The notes under the pieces are model-generated. The model was not told the origin of the DNA and ran no database searches. It saw only the letters and a list, made by a program, of their open reading frames with translations. A stretch of 64,000 nt of DNA from Arachis hypogaea (lineage: Eukaryota; Streptophyta; Magnoliopsida; Fabales; Fabaceae), in assembly GCF_003086295.3 (NCBI RefSeq), contig NC_092054.1, positions 20,967,592 through 21,031,591 on the forward strand, read 5' to 3'. A program made the position numbers and the translations under genes. Shown in pieces: positions 48,111 to 61,050 of the stretch; within the stretch, counting starts at the first letter, position 1, and each line of letters starts with the position of its first letter.

Positions 48111-49261
48111 GAATAAACTACCATTTGTATCCACAAAAGTTGAAAACGCTGACACATCTACCCATAAAAAAAAATTACCATTTGTACCCATAAAACATGA
48201 ATTCCATATAACAAAATTATCCAAACACTAAAAAATCACATAAAAACTCCAAATTACCCTTATCATCATCTGCATCATCTTTTCCCCTCCACCACCACCA
48301 CCACCACTAACCCCATCCTCTTTCTCTCTCCTTCCATTTTCTAAACTCGTCGCCGCCGCCAGAGTCCGTAAACTCTGTCAACTCCTTCCTCTCTCTCTTT
48401 CCCTCTCTTTCCTTCTGTGATTTGCTTCTCTCTCTCTTCTACTTTTTTGAACAGTTGCGTGATATAGGTTCGGTGGTCTCTGAATTTGCAGATTGGGAAA
48501 GAGCGGGTGGAACCACAGACTAGATATGGGCTGGATCGGAGTTCTGTGTCAGCGAGAGATGGAGGGCTAGTTGGAATGGGTTGGGCAGTGGTAGCGATTA
48601 GGCAGCGATGGCGGCGCTAGGGTTGCGAAAGGCGGCAAAAATAGAAGGCGACTAGTACTCGCGGAGGTGAGGTGAGGGGAAGAAGAAGAAAGAGAGAGGG
48701 AAAGGGTGGAGGAGGAAAGAAAGGGGAAAGGACGCGGTGGCAGCGAGTGGAGGTTAGGTGGGACTTGACGGTGCCAGCGACTGTTGAATGCCGCGGTGGT
48801 GGTTACGTAGAGAAGCAGAGAAGGGAACAGGGGTGAGAAGGGGCAAGAGAGAGGAAGAAGAGAGGAAATTGGGTGAGGGGGCGACAACTTGGTGGTCGCC
48901 GGTAGTGGTGCGGTGGTCTGAGACAATTTGCTTTTTCTATTGTTGTTGTTGTTGCTTTATGTGAAGAAGATGATAATGGAGGTATAGTGGTGGTGGTGGT
49001 GATAGTAGTGATGAAGAAAATGAGGTGATGGTGCCTTTGAACTCAAAGTTTGGCTCAGGCGAGGAAGAGATAGGGAAGGAGAGAAGGAGGGGTGGATGAT
49101 GCGGATGATAATAAGGGTAATTTGGGTTTTTTATGTGATTTTTTAGTGTTTGGATAATTTTGTTATATGGAATTCATGTTTTATGGGTACAAATGGTAAT
49201 TTTTTTATGGGTAGATGTGTCAGCATTTTCAACTTTCGTGGGTAGAAATGGTAGTTTACTC
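48111..49261. mobile_element. MULE nested within the 44913-49695 MULE
   Basis: Perfect 9-bp duplication TAATTTCTA (48102-48110, 49262-49270). Ends GAATAAACTACCATTTGTAT and, on the other strand, GAGTAAACTACCATTTCTAC. Arms of about 170-190 bp share GAATTCCATATAACAAAATT. The interior is CT-rich then GA-rich with no transposase. The ends belong to the same type as 40195-41949. Confidence 0.9.
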
Positions 49262-49704
49262 TAATTTCTATAATATCTCCCTTAATCTTTCCTATCTTCG
49301 TGACTACTTTCATAATAAACACAGAAGAAGAAGCATGATAAACGCAGAAGAAGAAGCATGATAGCTATCATAATAAATCCATATTCTACTTTCATAACTA
49401 CATTCTCAACTTTTCATAACTAGGGTTTCAGATTTTTGAATAACCCACACACTTATGAAGAAGAAGCACATAGAGTCATTATGGTAAAATTAGGTAGTAA
49501 TGCCACGTTGGAAAGCCAAGTTGGAAGGATACTTGCCACGTAGGAAGCCTTACTAACGGCAAATTTAAAAAATTGACGTTTGGTTAGAAATGTCAAACGG
49601 AGCAAATATTTCATGGTTATAAAGTTAATTTAAATTAGTTATGGTCAGTATTGTGAGCGGTTCAATCTTTCATGGTCATAAATGGTTAATTACTCAAAAA
49701 ACGG

Positions 49705-51050
49705 TAAATCAAATTTTGAATCCGTTTAAATTAATATTATTTCTTATAAAAAATGTCTACAAAATAAAGGGCTAGAATTTAGGATTTTCAAAATTAATAT
49801 ATATAATAAGAATATTTTAGTCATTTTTTATAATAAGGGTATTGTAGCCATTTTTCATAAAAAATAATATTAATTTAAACCAATTCAAGATTTAATTTAA
49901 TATTTTTTGGTCAAATTAATTTGTCTAGACTAATTTTGACAAAAATAACACGCTTTAATCGATTATATATATTAAATTTTAATTACTAGAAAACATCTTT
50001 AAAAAAGATATTTTAGACGTCTTTATCTGAATGGGTCCTATATATTTTATGTTTGGAACATAAACACATAAGACACATAAATTATTAAAAAGTCTATAAT
50101 ATCCTCATCATCTACTTTCACCGCCACTATTACGAGACTCTTTATTAACCCCGAAAAATAAATAACAAAAAATTTCAATAATTTTAACAATAAATTCAAC
50201 CATCAATGGCAGCAAGAATTCTATTTAATAATTAATTCAACAATTTTTTTAAGAAAAAAATTAAAACAAATCTGGAAAAGAGTGGATAAAAAGAAAGAGT
50301 AGGAGAAATGCGGCAGTGGAGAGGCGACAGAGGAGAAACAGAAGTGGCGAGCTCGAAGAGGGAGAAGAAGAACAACAAATTTGGAGATAACGTGAAAATC
50401 AGATCTGGAGGCAACTATGACAAAAGACAACGACGGCGGTGATGAAATAGAAGAGAAAAACAAAGAAAGAAGGAGGAAGGAGGGAAAGAAGAGTGGCAAC
50501 GGTTGTTTGGTTGGAGAAAAGGAGGAGAAAGGTGAAGATGGTGGTTTGGGTGTGAAGGAGAAAAGAAAGAAGATCTGATGCAGAGAGAGGTAAAGCGTGA
50601 AAAATGGAAGAAGGAGAAAGAAGATATGTAAATGGCATATAATTGAAAAAAAATAGAAAAAAATTATGTCTATGTTTAAAAATTGGTGTTTGCTTTAGTA
50701 CGATGATAAATTCATACGTACTGATACGTTTAAAATATGGACAAGTAATAACAAGTCATGTTGAATTTATTTTCCACATCAGCATTTGATTTTTTTTTAA
50801 ATATATATTATATCACCACTTTTACTAAAACACCCTTTTAATTAAATAAAAATAAAAGAATATTTTTTTATTTAATTTTATAAAAAGTCTTAAACATCCT
50901 TACTTTATTCGATTAAACAAAAATACCCTTTTAAATCAATCAAATTTTAGAATTCAACTAATCCTAATTTTATATTTTCAAATAATTTAAACAACAAAAC
51001 AAAAATATATCTGGAAAACAAAAAATCAAAATTGTTCTTTCATCGTTCTT
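49705..51050. other. Intergenic DNA with purine-rich strand
   Basis: 50279-50620 is strongly purine-rich on the plus strand (AGAAGAGAAAAACAAAGAAAG), giving long Ser/Phe/Leu frames on the minus strand that look compositional. The rest is AT-rich. No gene was recognised. Confidence 0.5.
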
Positions 51051-51054
51051 CATC

Positions 51055-51720
51055 TTCTCATATTGCTCTCAATTCCATTCAGCGTCGCTGTGTTAAAGTC
51101 TCCGCTGCTGAATCCATTCCTGTCACCACAACGACACTGTTCCTGCTTCATACCCAATAGTGATGGTAGCATCTTCAACCTCGCCATAAAGAACACCTTG
51201 CTCACCACCCTCCTAGTTTTCAAGAACACCATTAGAGAAGGTAACCACCTCAACCCCACCATGCACTTCACCTTTCATATTATAGATTCTCAACTTTCAT
51301 GCCTTATTTTCATATAAAGCTTCCTTTTTCCCTTCATTTCATTTGGAAAAAAATTTGATCTTTTATTGATGAAATTGTGCAAAACTGAGGTTTTTTTTTT
51401 ATTTTGGATAAATTTTTGTAGAGTTCATCAAGAGTGTGCATGTGTACCAAATAAAGGATGGGAAAGTAAGGGAAGTTGAAAAAGAGTTTATGTTCTCAGA
51501 GAGTGGCTCCTATGGCAAAATGAGGTCCATACCAATCCTCATATTGCAGAAGAAGCTTTGTGTAGCTGAAGTTTCTGAAGTGTACCAAAATGGAATGTGG
51601 CTTTATATCTTTTCCTTTCATAGAGATCACAAGCCTCAATTTTCCAGCATTCCAAACTTGCTTTTGCTCTCCAGGTATATATATATATATATCTGCTCAA
51701 GTCCCTATTTAAAGTTGCTG
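51055..51720 (+). other. Unidentified exon-like segments upstream of the formin pseudogene
   Basis: Two open stretches (51063-51250 and 51424-51675) have coding-like composition; the second lies between a possible acceptor (TTTTTGTAG) and donor (CCAG/GTATAT). I do not recognise a domain. They may be the 5' exons of the formin copy or another gene fragment. Confidence 0.35.
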
Positions 51721-51740
51721 AAACTTTTTGTATCTGTTCT

Positions 51741-52283
51741 TAGGGTTGCACACGAATCGGATCGGATCGGATATGATATCCGCATTTTTTCAGGCCATAT
51801 CCGATCCGAATACTTGCGGATTAGATCGGATATCGGGTATATCCGCATAATTAAAAAAAAAACTATTTTAAGATTCTATTTGACTATTTTTACAAAAAAA
51901 AATCCATAAAATTCATTTTTCACTTGTAATATTATCAATAAAAGTTCTCTTGAATAACAAAAAAAAAAAAAAATAATAACACAAGATTTAAGTTTAATTA
52001 TTCTAAGTTGAAGTACAACATAAAAAATTAAAAACAAGATATCATAAAATTCATAAAACAACATACTAAAATTTATATCACATTAGGGTTTACTTTCTTA
52101 AACTATGCTATTTATATAAGACATGCGGATATGCAGATTTGCGGATCGGATCCGTGGATATCACTGCTAAATCCGCAATCCGATCCTACCATAGTGCGGA
52201 TCGGATAATATCCGCAAAATTCGGATTAGATGCGGATAATTACCACGGATATGCGGATATTATCCGATCCATGTGCAGCCCTA
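51741..52283. mobile_element. hAT-type MITE rich in CGGATAT
   Basis: 8-bp duplication TCTGTTCT / TCTGTTTT (51733-51740, 52284-52291; 7 of 8). Ends TAGGGTTGCACACGAATCGG and, on the other strand, TAGGGCTGCACATGGATCGG. Subterminal GGATCGGATATCCGC-like units occur at both ends; the middle is AT-rich. No coding capacity. Confidence 0.88.
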
Positions 52284-54683
52284 TCTGTTTTTAGATTGTG
52301 TATTTGCTTTTAGTCATGATTATTGCTATATTATGAAATGTCTTAAGATAGAAAATACAGAGGCATGAGACTGAGACCAAAGAATATATTTATGTCATTG
52401 TCTCAATTTTCCTGATCCCCAACTTTTGGTGCATATCATATTCATACTACCATTCATTTATTTATTTTTAAAGAATTGTACTAATCTTGTCGAAATTGAT
52501 TTTTTATCTCACAGGTCCTTCCAGTTATGGATTTGGAAATTCAATGAAAGGGGAGAAACTTGGTTTCAATCATCAAGTAATAATTTGGTTGACAACAAGA
52601 AGCCCTAGGTTCAAGAAAGTCAATCAATAAGAGCTTTTAGTGCTGCTTCGGGATAACCATTTGAAGTAAAAACTCATTCCTAGTGGACAGGAACCATGCC
52701 TTCTAGAATACCTCCTTTAAAACCTCCACCTGGCAGGCTGAATCCTCTCCCCCTTGAGCCTCCTTCGTTTAGGCCTTTTGGTAATGTTGCTGCTGTCCCT
52801 GCCCCTGCCCCTGCCCTTGCCCCTGCCCTGGCTACTCATGGACCACAACAGGTTAGTGTTGGTGGTGCTCCATGTCCTGGACCTCCACCACCACCACACC
52901 CAGCACCAGTTGGTGCCCAACATTCTCCTCCCTTCCCACCACCTCCTGCACCAGTTGGGGCCAGACCTAGTCCTCCACCGCCACTGCCTCCTGCATCAAC
53001 AGGTGCAAAACCTAGTCCTCCTCCACCTCCCCCAACTCCAGCTGGTGCCAAACTTGGTCCTCGCTCTCCGCCACCTCCGAAGGGTGGTATACCTCCCCTT
53101 ACCCACCTCCAATCAGGGCTAGCAAACCAAAAACTATGGAGAACGTTGAAGCTGGTGCAAGTGAAGCTGATGCTCCTAAACCAAGCTAAAGCCATTTTTC
53201 TGTGATAAGGTTCAAGCTAACTCTGATCAATCAATGGTTTGGAATCAAATCAAGTCTGGATCATTCCAATAAGAAATTAATCCAAAGGCTTTTTTTGTTG
53301 GACAAAGATAGTAGTTTATCACAAGCTGGTAATATTTCTTATGAAAAAAATTGCAGGTTTAATGAGGAGATGATAAAAACACTTTTTGGTTATAACGTTG
53401 TGGATAAAAACAATGGCCAACGAGGGAAAGAGTCTTTCGCCCAAGACCCTTCACCTCAGTATATCCAGATCATTGACAAAAAGAAAGCACAAAATTTATT
53501 AATTCTGTTGCGAGCATTGAACGTGACAATGGAAGAAGTATGTGATGCACTTTATCAAGGTGATTTTCTTGGTCTTTCAATTTTTTGTAAGAAACTGTTG
53601 ATAATTGTGATAGTAATATTAGATTTCGTAGAGAACACAAGTTATACAAAACTTTACATGGTCACACTGCTGCCCTAAAACATTATAAACAACCAGTATC
53701 ATGTTGATTATTTGAATCTAGCACCATTTTGCTGCACGTAGGGAGCATGGATTGTGGTAGTGCTGTTGTTAGGTTTGATTATTGTTCTAAAATTATTTGA
53801 TTTATGCTATCATGGTTGAGTATGGAGGAGCATAGATTGTGGTAGTCTTTGTTAGTGTACAGACAACTATTTTCTGAACAAGTGAGTTGATCACTTTTTG
53901 AAACTTGCTTGGTAAATCATGATGAAATCTGTTTATCATATAGAAATGTTCACTTGTCTCTGCTTCCACTTGTATAATAGCTTTGAAATTTCTTTTTGGT
54001 TTATTAGGAAATGAATTGCCTGCTGAGTTCCTCCAAACCTTGCTGAAGATGGCACCGACGACTAATGAACAACTTAAGCTTAGACTTTTTATTGGTAAGC
54101 TATCTCAACTTGTCCCTGCTGATCAGTTCTTGAAAGCGATGGTTGACATTCCATTTGCTTTTAAGTGAATGGAAGCACTTCTTTTCATGAGTACACTTAA
54201 AGAGGAGCTCAATTCTACTATCGAGTCTTTTGCAGTTCTAGAGGTACAATATCTAAATCATGATCATGGCATTAAAATTTTGTAGTTTTGAAGTGTTTGA
54301 TTATCCCAAATAAGATGATAAACTGATTTGAGAGGGAATATCACCCCAACAAACATGATTTATTGTTATATTGTAGAACATTATGGTGCTGTTTAGTTCA
54401 TGTAGCAAACCCCACCTAGTGAGACAAGGCTTAGTTGTTAAGGTCGTTGTGTTGTATCATCAAGATATATCATTCTGTCAATCTTAGGCTGGCAAAAGTA
54501 ACAATGTAAACTTTGAGTAGCTGGGTATAGTGAGTCCTTAAACTGACTCATTTATGTCCTACATATTTTTTATTTCTATAATCCAATTGTTGAATTGTTA
54601 GTTAATATGCTGATTATTTTTTGTTCAGCGATTGGACCAATAATTTGTGGGCATTAATTAGTTCATAGTTTCACATTTTCAAG

Positions 54684-55337
<654 letters not shown>

Positions 55338-55953
55338 TTTTCAAGTACATTTTTCTCCCCTTCATATGAAATATTCATGCAGTACAAAATAAAGTCTGAT
55401 TCCTTCGTACGCAATTTTTATCATTTTTTGAGTATGTTTACAGTTACTAATCCCATAAAGAATATGCATCCTTTAAAATGTGGTATCTAGGAGATATAAA
55501 TTTTTAGTGCTTTGTTTAACTATATCAAGTTAGAAGTTAGGAGTTAGATTTATGCTGTGTGTGAATTATACATAGACATAAACAAGAGTATGTTCTGTAA
55601 TTGCCACGCACTCACTAACTCGACTATTTCTCAAATTGATGCCCTCACATTTGTGTGACCCCTTCCTTTCTTGTCCTGAAATCTGATTCTTCTTGCACCT
55701 TCATCCGACATATCAGGTTGCTTGTAAGGAACTAAGAAACAATTGGCTGTTCCTCAAGCTTCTTGAAGCTGTTCTCAAAACTGGCAACCGTATGAATGAT
55801 GGAACATTCCGTGGTGGTGCACAAGTATTTAACCTTGATACACTCCTGAAACTATCTGATGTAAAAGGAACAGATGGCAAGACCACACTCTTACACTTTG
55901 TTGTTCAAGAGATTATCCGTTCTGAAGGCATAAAAGCTGGCAGGCTGGCAAAT

Positions 55954-57632
55954 GTGAGTGATCTTAAAGATAGCTCTAAGTCTATAAGTGGGGTTACTGT
56001 TTTTCTTTTTCATGTTTTATTGGTTCCATAGTGCATCATTCCTACCCATACTTTTGATATTTTGGTAGTTTTAAATACAACATTTGGGAGGTTTATTCTT
56101 GCAATTATGCTTCACTATTGTTGAGTGGCTCTCGAACATAAACCGAATTTGTAGGAAGAAGCAAACAATCAAGAATCGGATGACAAGGCTGTAGCACTGG
56201 TGGCAATAGAGAAACAAAGGATGCTGGAGAGCAAAAAGGAAAACATAGAAAGGAAACCATTCATGGACATACAAAGTGAGACTAGGAAGTTGAGGTAAGA
56301 CATCTTTAAGAGAAGGCATCGAGCGCGAGCTCAGGTCAAACTTAATTCGACTGTCTCCAGCAGCAGCATTAGCAACAAAACTACCATTTAGACTTGAAGG
56401 TTTCATATTGAAAATTATGCATCTCAAGGTTCTAAATTATAATTTTAGTCCACATTGGAAGTACTACTCTTTGAGGACTTCATACCTTTTTCTCTCCTAT
56501 AAATGCCTTTTATTTAGCCTTAAGAATTTTCTCTGTATTCATCTTTCTTGGTTAGAAATTTAGGTGAATTTTTTTATTTGAACCAGCACTGGAATTAGAT
56601 AAATAAAGCGTGTGTTTTTTCTCTGTATTCCAATGCGTGTGTTTTTAGTTGTCCTATCTGGTCACGAGCAAATTAATTTAAATTCACCTTCTCCAAAAAA
56701 AAATAATTGTCAAATAAAAATAATTCAAACTAATTCTCTATATCATGTTATTTCCAATGCGTGTGTTTTATCTCTGTATTCCAACATATCCGATCCGATC
56801 TGATCCGCGTTCATCTCTACTGATGGAGGTATGTTTTCTATAGGAAAAATAAGCATTAGTACCCATGAACTTTACGAACGTTGACAAAAGTACACATCGA
56901 TCAAGAAAATTAAAGTTGTCCCACGAAAGATGGATTCTATACGACAAAAATATCCAAATTATTTTTTAAAAAAGACAAGGGTAGCACTGAATTTATTTAA
57001 CTACATGTTCCTAATAAATCTCTGTAATATCAGCTTCCGTTGTTGTTTATACTTTATACGATAACTAGTAATTTATTTATACCTATATATTGCTAGTAAC
57101 TTTTAATATTATTCCAAATACGAGGATTTGGCTAGCTTACAACACAGTGAAAATTAAGTTTCATCTAAATTCAAATATAATTGAACTAAAGATAGAAACA
57201 TGAATTTTTAAAAAGAGTCCATAGAAAATATAGTGCATAATAATTTTTTAAGTAAAAGAGATGAAACTAACAAATCTTAATATAAACCAAACTTGACTAC
57301 ATGAAAATTACAAATTTTTAATTTTTGTTTGAATCTTTTTGTTTATACTTATTGTAATTTCTGGAAGCAGAGTCAATGATATTATGCAGCATCAAGTTAT
57401 GGGGCCTTAGAATCAAATCCAACGTAAATCGCATTCTTGTACCATCATTAACCTAAAAAATACAAATATTTTAGGTTACCAACAAAACCATACACATTAG
57501 TAAACCAAAATCTTGAATGAAAAGGTAAAGTACACTAGGAATGAAGAGGAAGAAAATTTAAAAGATTAAGTGCATAAAATTTTCAAATTGCATTGAATCA
57601 AACATGACGACTTAACAATTTGCTATTACTTT
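55954..57632. other. Gene-poor region with transposon-end remnants
   Basis: 56155-56300 has a short charged open stretch (EEANNQESDDKAVALVAIEK) after a possible acceptor, unrecognised. AATGCGTGTGTTTT occurs three times (56631, 56649-area and 56757). CCGATCCGATCTGATCCGCG near 56792 looks like one end of a hAT MITE related to 51741-52283. 56844-56945 resembles one arm of the MULE family at 48111. No gene from 57000 to 57632. Confidence 0.45.
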
Positions 57633-58267
57633 TCAACATGTTTCTTCATGAAACTCTTCCTTATTAGGTGCTTTATGGAAATATAGATAGCCTCCAAATA
57701 TTTCATCTGAACCTTCTCCCGAAAGAACCATTTTCACTCCCATGGATTTGATTTTTCTGGACATAAGGAACATTGGAGTACTTGATCTGATAGTCGTTAC
57801 ATCATATGTCTCAATGTGGTAACTGGTAAATGACTTCTTCAAGTGCATCTATACCTTCTTGTTATGGAACAAAAGTACAAAAGAAAAAGAACAAAAAATT
57901 GAGAAGCCAGGACAAGATTAATGTTGTTAAAAAATAGAGCAATAATGATGATAAACAACCAGCTGAACTGTGAAATAAAGTTCATGATGTCGAGTACCAA
58001 GATAATCTATTACCTCTTTTACAAATTTTAAATCTGGAGAGCTCTGAACAGTGGCAAAATTCAAATGAGGCTTATTTTCACCTATATTGAAGAATGAATT
58101 CTAACCTTTAAACCAATATAGAAAGTATGCAACTGCGATCCCCACTGTTATGCAGCTGTAGATTGAGCCACAAAATGATTGGTCACGGCAGCGACAAGTG
58201 ATGAGTCAAGTCCTCCCGACAAAAGAACTCCAAAAGGTACATCAGTCATCAACCTCTTAAGCACAAC
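57633..58267 (-). pseudogene. Asparagine synthetase (glutamine-hydrolysing) fragment
   Basis: Three exon remnants from the ATP-binding synthetase domain. 58267-58106 has [20 protein letters not shown] with the SGGLDSS PP-loop, and a TAA at 58150-58148 where Glu is conserved before QWGS. 58043-57964 reads SSPDLKFVKEVIDYLGTRHH; its donor appears lost (CAGCT in place of CAGGT). About 57855-57633 has a 7-bp CAGTTAC insertion causing a frameshift, then [20 protein letters not shown] and [19 protein letters not shown]. The N-terminal amidotransferase domain and the C-terminal part are absent. Introns are kept, so this is a genomic fragment, not a retrocopy. Confidence 0.9.
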
Positions 58268-58448
58268 CTAAATGATAGCATAGTATCCTCAAATCAACAA
58301 GAGAGAGTTTGCTATATGAGTTTTTACCGGTGATCAAATTGTTATGAAATATGCGTATTATGTCTCAATCCTGAACTAACCTCTTTAGGTTGTGCTTGAC
58401 ACTTCAAGGCAAAAAATTTCTTCGTATTAAGGCACTGCATAACATGAC

Positions 58449-59939
58449 TGATAAACCACTATTTTATGGTTTATAATGTGTTTAATTGTGTGGTTTTATC
58501 ATGATCTTTACCCACTTATTCATATGATTAGCATGCATTTATATTTCCTTCCTAAAATTATTACACAATTGAAAACTTGCTTCCTAGATACTTTTAACTA
58601 TGTATTTTAATTCTCCTTTATTTCATTCGATGCCGTGATCTGTGTGTTAAGCGTTTCAGGCTTTACAGGGCATGAATGAGTTGGATATTTGAAAGGAAGC
58701 TTGCAAAAATGGAAGGAACACAAGAAATTGAGGAGATGACCAGCGAGAAGTGACGCGGCCGCATGACTCACGCGACCGCGCGAAAGAGAGGAATTCGCAG
58801 TGACGCGGCCGCATGGCTCACGCAACCGCGCGGATTGGAATAGCACAAGTGATGCGGAGGCATGGACGACGCGCTCGCGTGGCAGGGCAAAACGCCGAAT
58901 GACGCGGCCGCATGAATGACGCGATCGCGTGACGTGCACGATCTGCATAATCTGCAGAATTCGCTGGGGGCAATTTTGGGCCCTGTTTTGACCCAGTTTT
59001 CGGCCCAGAAAAGCATACTAGAGCCAGAGAACATGCAAAGACTAAAACAACATTCATTCTACACACTTTTTAGTTTTTAGATCTAGTTTTACTCCTCCTC
59101 TAGGTTTTCTCCGTACACATTCATAGTTCTTAGGATTTTATTTCTATTGCTTTTTGCATTGGATATTGAGAATAGTTATTACCTCATCAAGACTTCGTCA
59201 TTCTAGTTCGTTTTCTTTACTTGGCTCTTACTCTTCCATGTCCTTTAATTTACTCAATTTTACTATTGAATTATTTTTAGAATTTATTAATACAAGAATT
59301 ACTTTTATTTTTAATTGATTTCTTTGATTTTTATTTATCATGTCTTTCTTTAATTCCCTTTCCTATGTTATGAATTCTACATTTACAATGAGCGAGTAGT
59401 CCCATAACTTGATGGGGAGTTGATTGAAAGGAACCCTTGAGTTGAATGCTCAAAAAGAAAAATTGTAATTGGGTTTCTTGTTGGATTGCCCTCTAGTCAC
59501 TGACACCAATCCCTCTTAATTGAGTGGGTTGGAACTTGTGAATAGAAGTAGCATTCCAGCTTGTTTGACTTTCCCTTACCTAGTAAGGGATAACTAAATA
59601 GGACAACCTTCAATTGTCAATTAATCTTGAGAGTACTCTAACAAGAATAGGGCTTCCAACTAATCTACTCCCAATCAAGGCTTTTATTTAATTTACATAA
59701 ATTCTCTAATTTAATTTCCTGTTACTCAATTCAAACCATTTTGAAAACATCTGATTAATAAAATAGCACACCTTTCTGTAACTCGTTGGGAGACGACCTG
59801 GGATTCATACTCCCAGTATTTTAATTTTAATTTTTGTGATACCCTTCTAAATTGATAAGCGGATCTCTGGTTGGTTAAGAACTATTCTTGCAACGCATAT
59901 CTTATAACAATTCTTGACTCGCCAATTTTTGCCACGTCA
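58449..59939 (+). repeat. 5' LTR of element D
   Basis: It starts TGATAAACCACTATTTTATG and ends TTTTGCCACGTCA, 1491 bp, directly before the primer site. No gene inside; antisense frames at 58600-59070 come from the GC-rich array. Confidence 0.85.
58751..58934 (+). repeat. GACGCGGCCGCATGA-type palindromic array in the element D LTR
   Basis: Four units built on TGACGCGGCCGCATGACTCA followed by CGCGACCGCGCG, with variants (GACGCGATCGCGTGACG), are spaced about 50 bp apart. This is a GC-rich island in an otherwise AT-rich LTR. Confidence 0.85.
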
Positions 59940-59944
59940 ATTTT

Positions 59945-59962
59945 TGGTGCCGTTGCCAGGGA
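59945..59962 (+). promoter_or_regulatory. Primer-binding site for tRNA-Asp (degenerate)
   Basis: TGGTGCCGTTGCCAGGGA differs at two positions from the sequence complementary to the 3' end of plant tRNA-Asp (TGGCGCCGTTGCCGGGGA); both differences are transitions. It starts 6 bp after the LTR. Confidence 0.85.
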
Positions 59963-60081
59963 GTTTCAATAGAGTGCTAAAGTTATTAATTGAAATTTAT
60001 TTATTTGCATTTTATTTTATCCTGCTACTATGAGCTGCTTGTTTCTTTCGTTAGATAACGCATTCACTTCCTGATCCAAGC

Positions 60082-61029
60082 TTGCCAGTATTCGATCCTG
60101 AGATTGAAAGAACTATTTCACGAATAAGGCAAGCTCGGCGTCGGTTAGTCCTCTCTGAGGGCGGATCTGAAACGTCACTTGAGGAAGAAACCAGCCCCCG
60201 TTCTACTGATTCGGTTGATTTACGTGCAGGTGACATGGCAGCAGCTAGAAGAGTTACTATCCAGGAGGCTGGAGCCCCTGATTTTTCAATGCAACCGTTT
60301 CAAGCGCATCAGCCAGCGGTGGCTACAGACTTTGAAATAAAGACTGAACTGCTCAATTTGATGCCCAAGTTTCATGGCTTACCTTCTCAAGAGCCTATCA
60401 AGCACTTGAGAGATTTTCAAGTAGCCTGTTCTACTGTCAGGCGTGATGGTGCAAATGAAACTTCAATTTTGTTGAAAGCCTTCCCGTTTTCTCTTGAGGG
60501 GAAGGCAAGAGAGTGGTACTACACTCAACCCGTAGCAACTGTATCCGACTGGGATACACTTAGAAGAGAATTTTTGGAAAAGTTCTTTCCAGCTGAAGTT
60601 ACTGATAAACTGAGGAAAGACAGTTCCATGATTGTTCAGGACGAATCCGAGACTCTCTATGAATACTGGGAGCACTTCAATAATCTTCTGGAAGCATGCC
60701 CCCACCATATGATTGACAAGATAGTATTACTCGGTTACGTCACACATGGCATGAGGCCCCAAGATAAGACCACATTGGAAAGTGCTAGCAATGGGTCTAT
60801 GAAAAAGTACAAGACCACTGATGAGGCATGGCAATTGATCAGCGACTTAGCTGAATCTACTCGGAATCACAGGCAGAAACAAGGCCGTTCAAAAGCCATT
60901 GCAGAAGTATCCTCTAGCAGAGAGTCTACTGCTCTAACTCAGAGTATCTGTGAAATGACCAACTTACTGAAGCAGATGCAATTGAATCAACAACAAGTTC
61001 AGCAAGCTCAACTTTCTCCACCACAGTAA
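60082..61029 (+). pseudogene. Gag of element D
   Basis: Athila-type capsid protein: FHGLPSQEPIKHLRDFQ, FPFSLEGKAREWYYTQP, WDTLRREFLEKFFPAE and ETLYEYWEHFNNLLEACPHH. The open frame starts upstream of 60082 without an ATG; the first in-frame ATG is 60235 (MAAARRVTIQEAG), so the true start is uncertain or lost. TAA at 61027-61029 and TAG at 61048-61050 cut it off from a CCHC zinc knuckle (CGICADYIHYTDEC, about 61057-61098), which is in the same frame. Confidence 0.85.
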
Positions 61030-61050
61030 AGCCAACAGTTAGTCCCATAG

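Larger units (their letters stand above)
44913..49695 (+). mobile_element. MULE with transposase remnant
   Basis: Duplication AAAAAATGG / AAAAAACGG (44904-44912, 49696-49704; 8 of 9). Ends GAGTAATTAGCCATTTCTGA and, on the other strand, GAGTAATTAACCATTTATGA. About 170-bp arms share ACCATGAAAGATTGA, TTTGACATTTCTAAC and TTTGCCGTTAGTAAGGC. It carries the C-terminal part of a MuDR-type transposase and, nested, another MULE (48111-49261). Confidence 0.9.

Noticed and set aside
50030..50720. Possible inverted-repeat element around the purine-rich block
   Set aside because: Weak similarity of ends (ACACATAAGACACATAAAT versus AAACATAGACATAATTT) with no target duplication.
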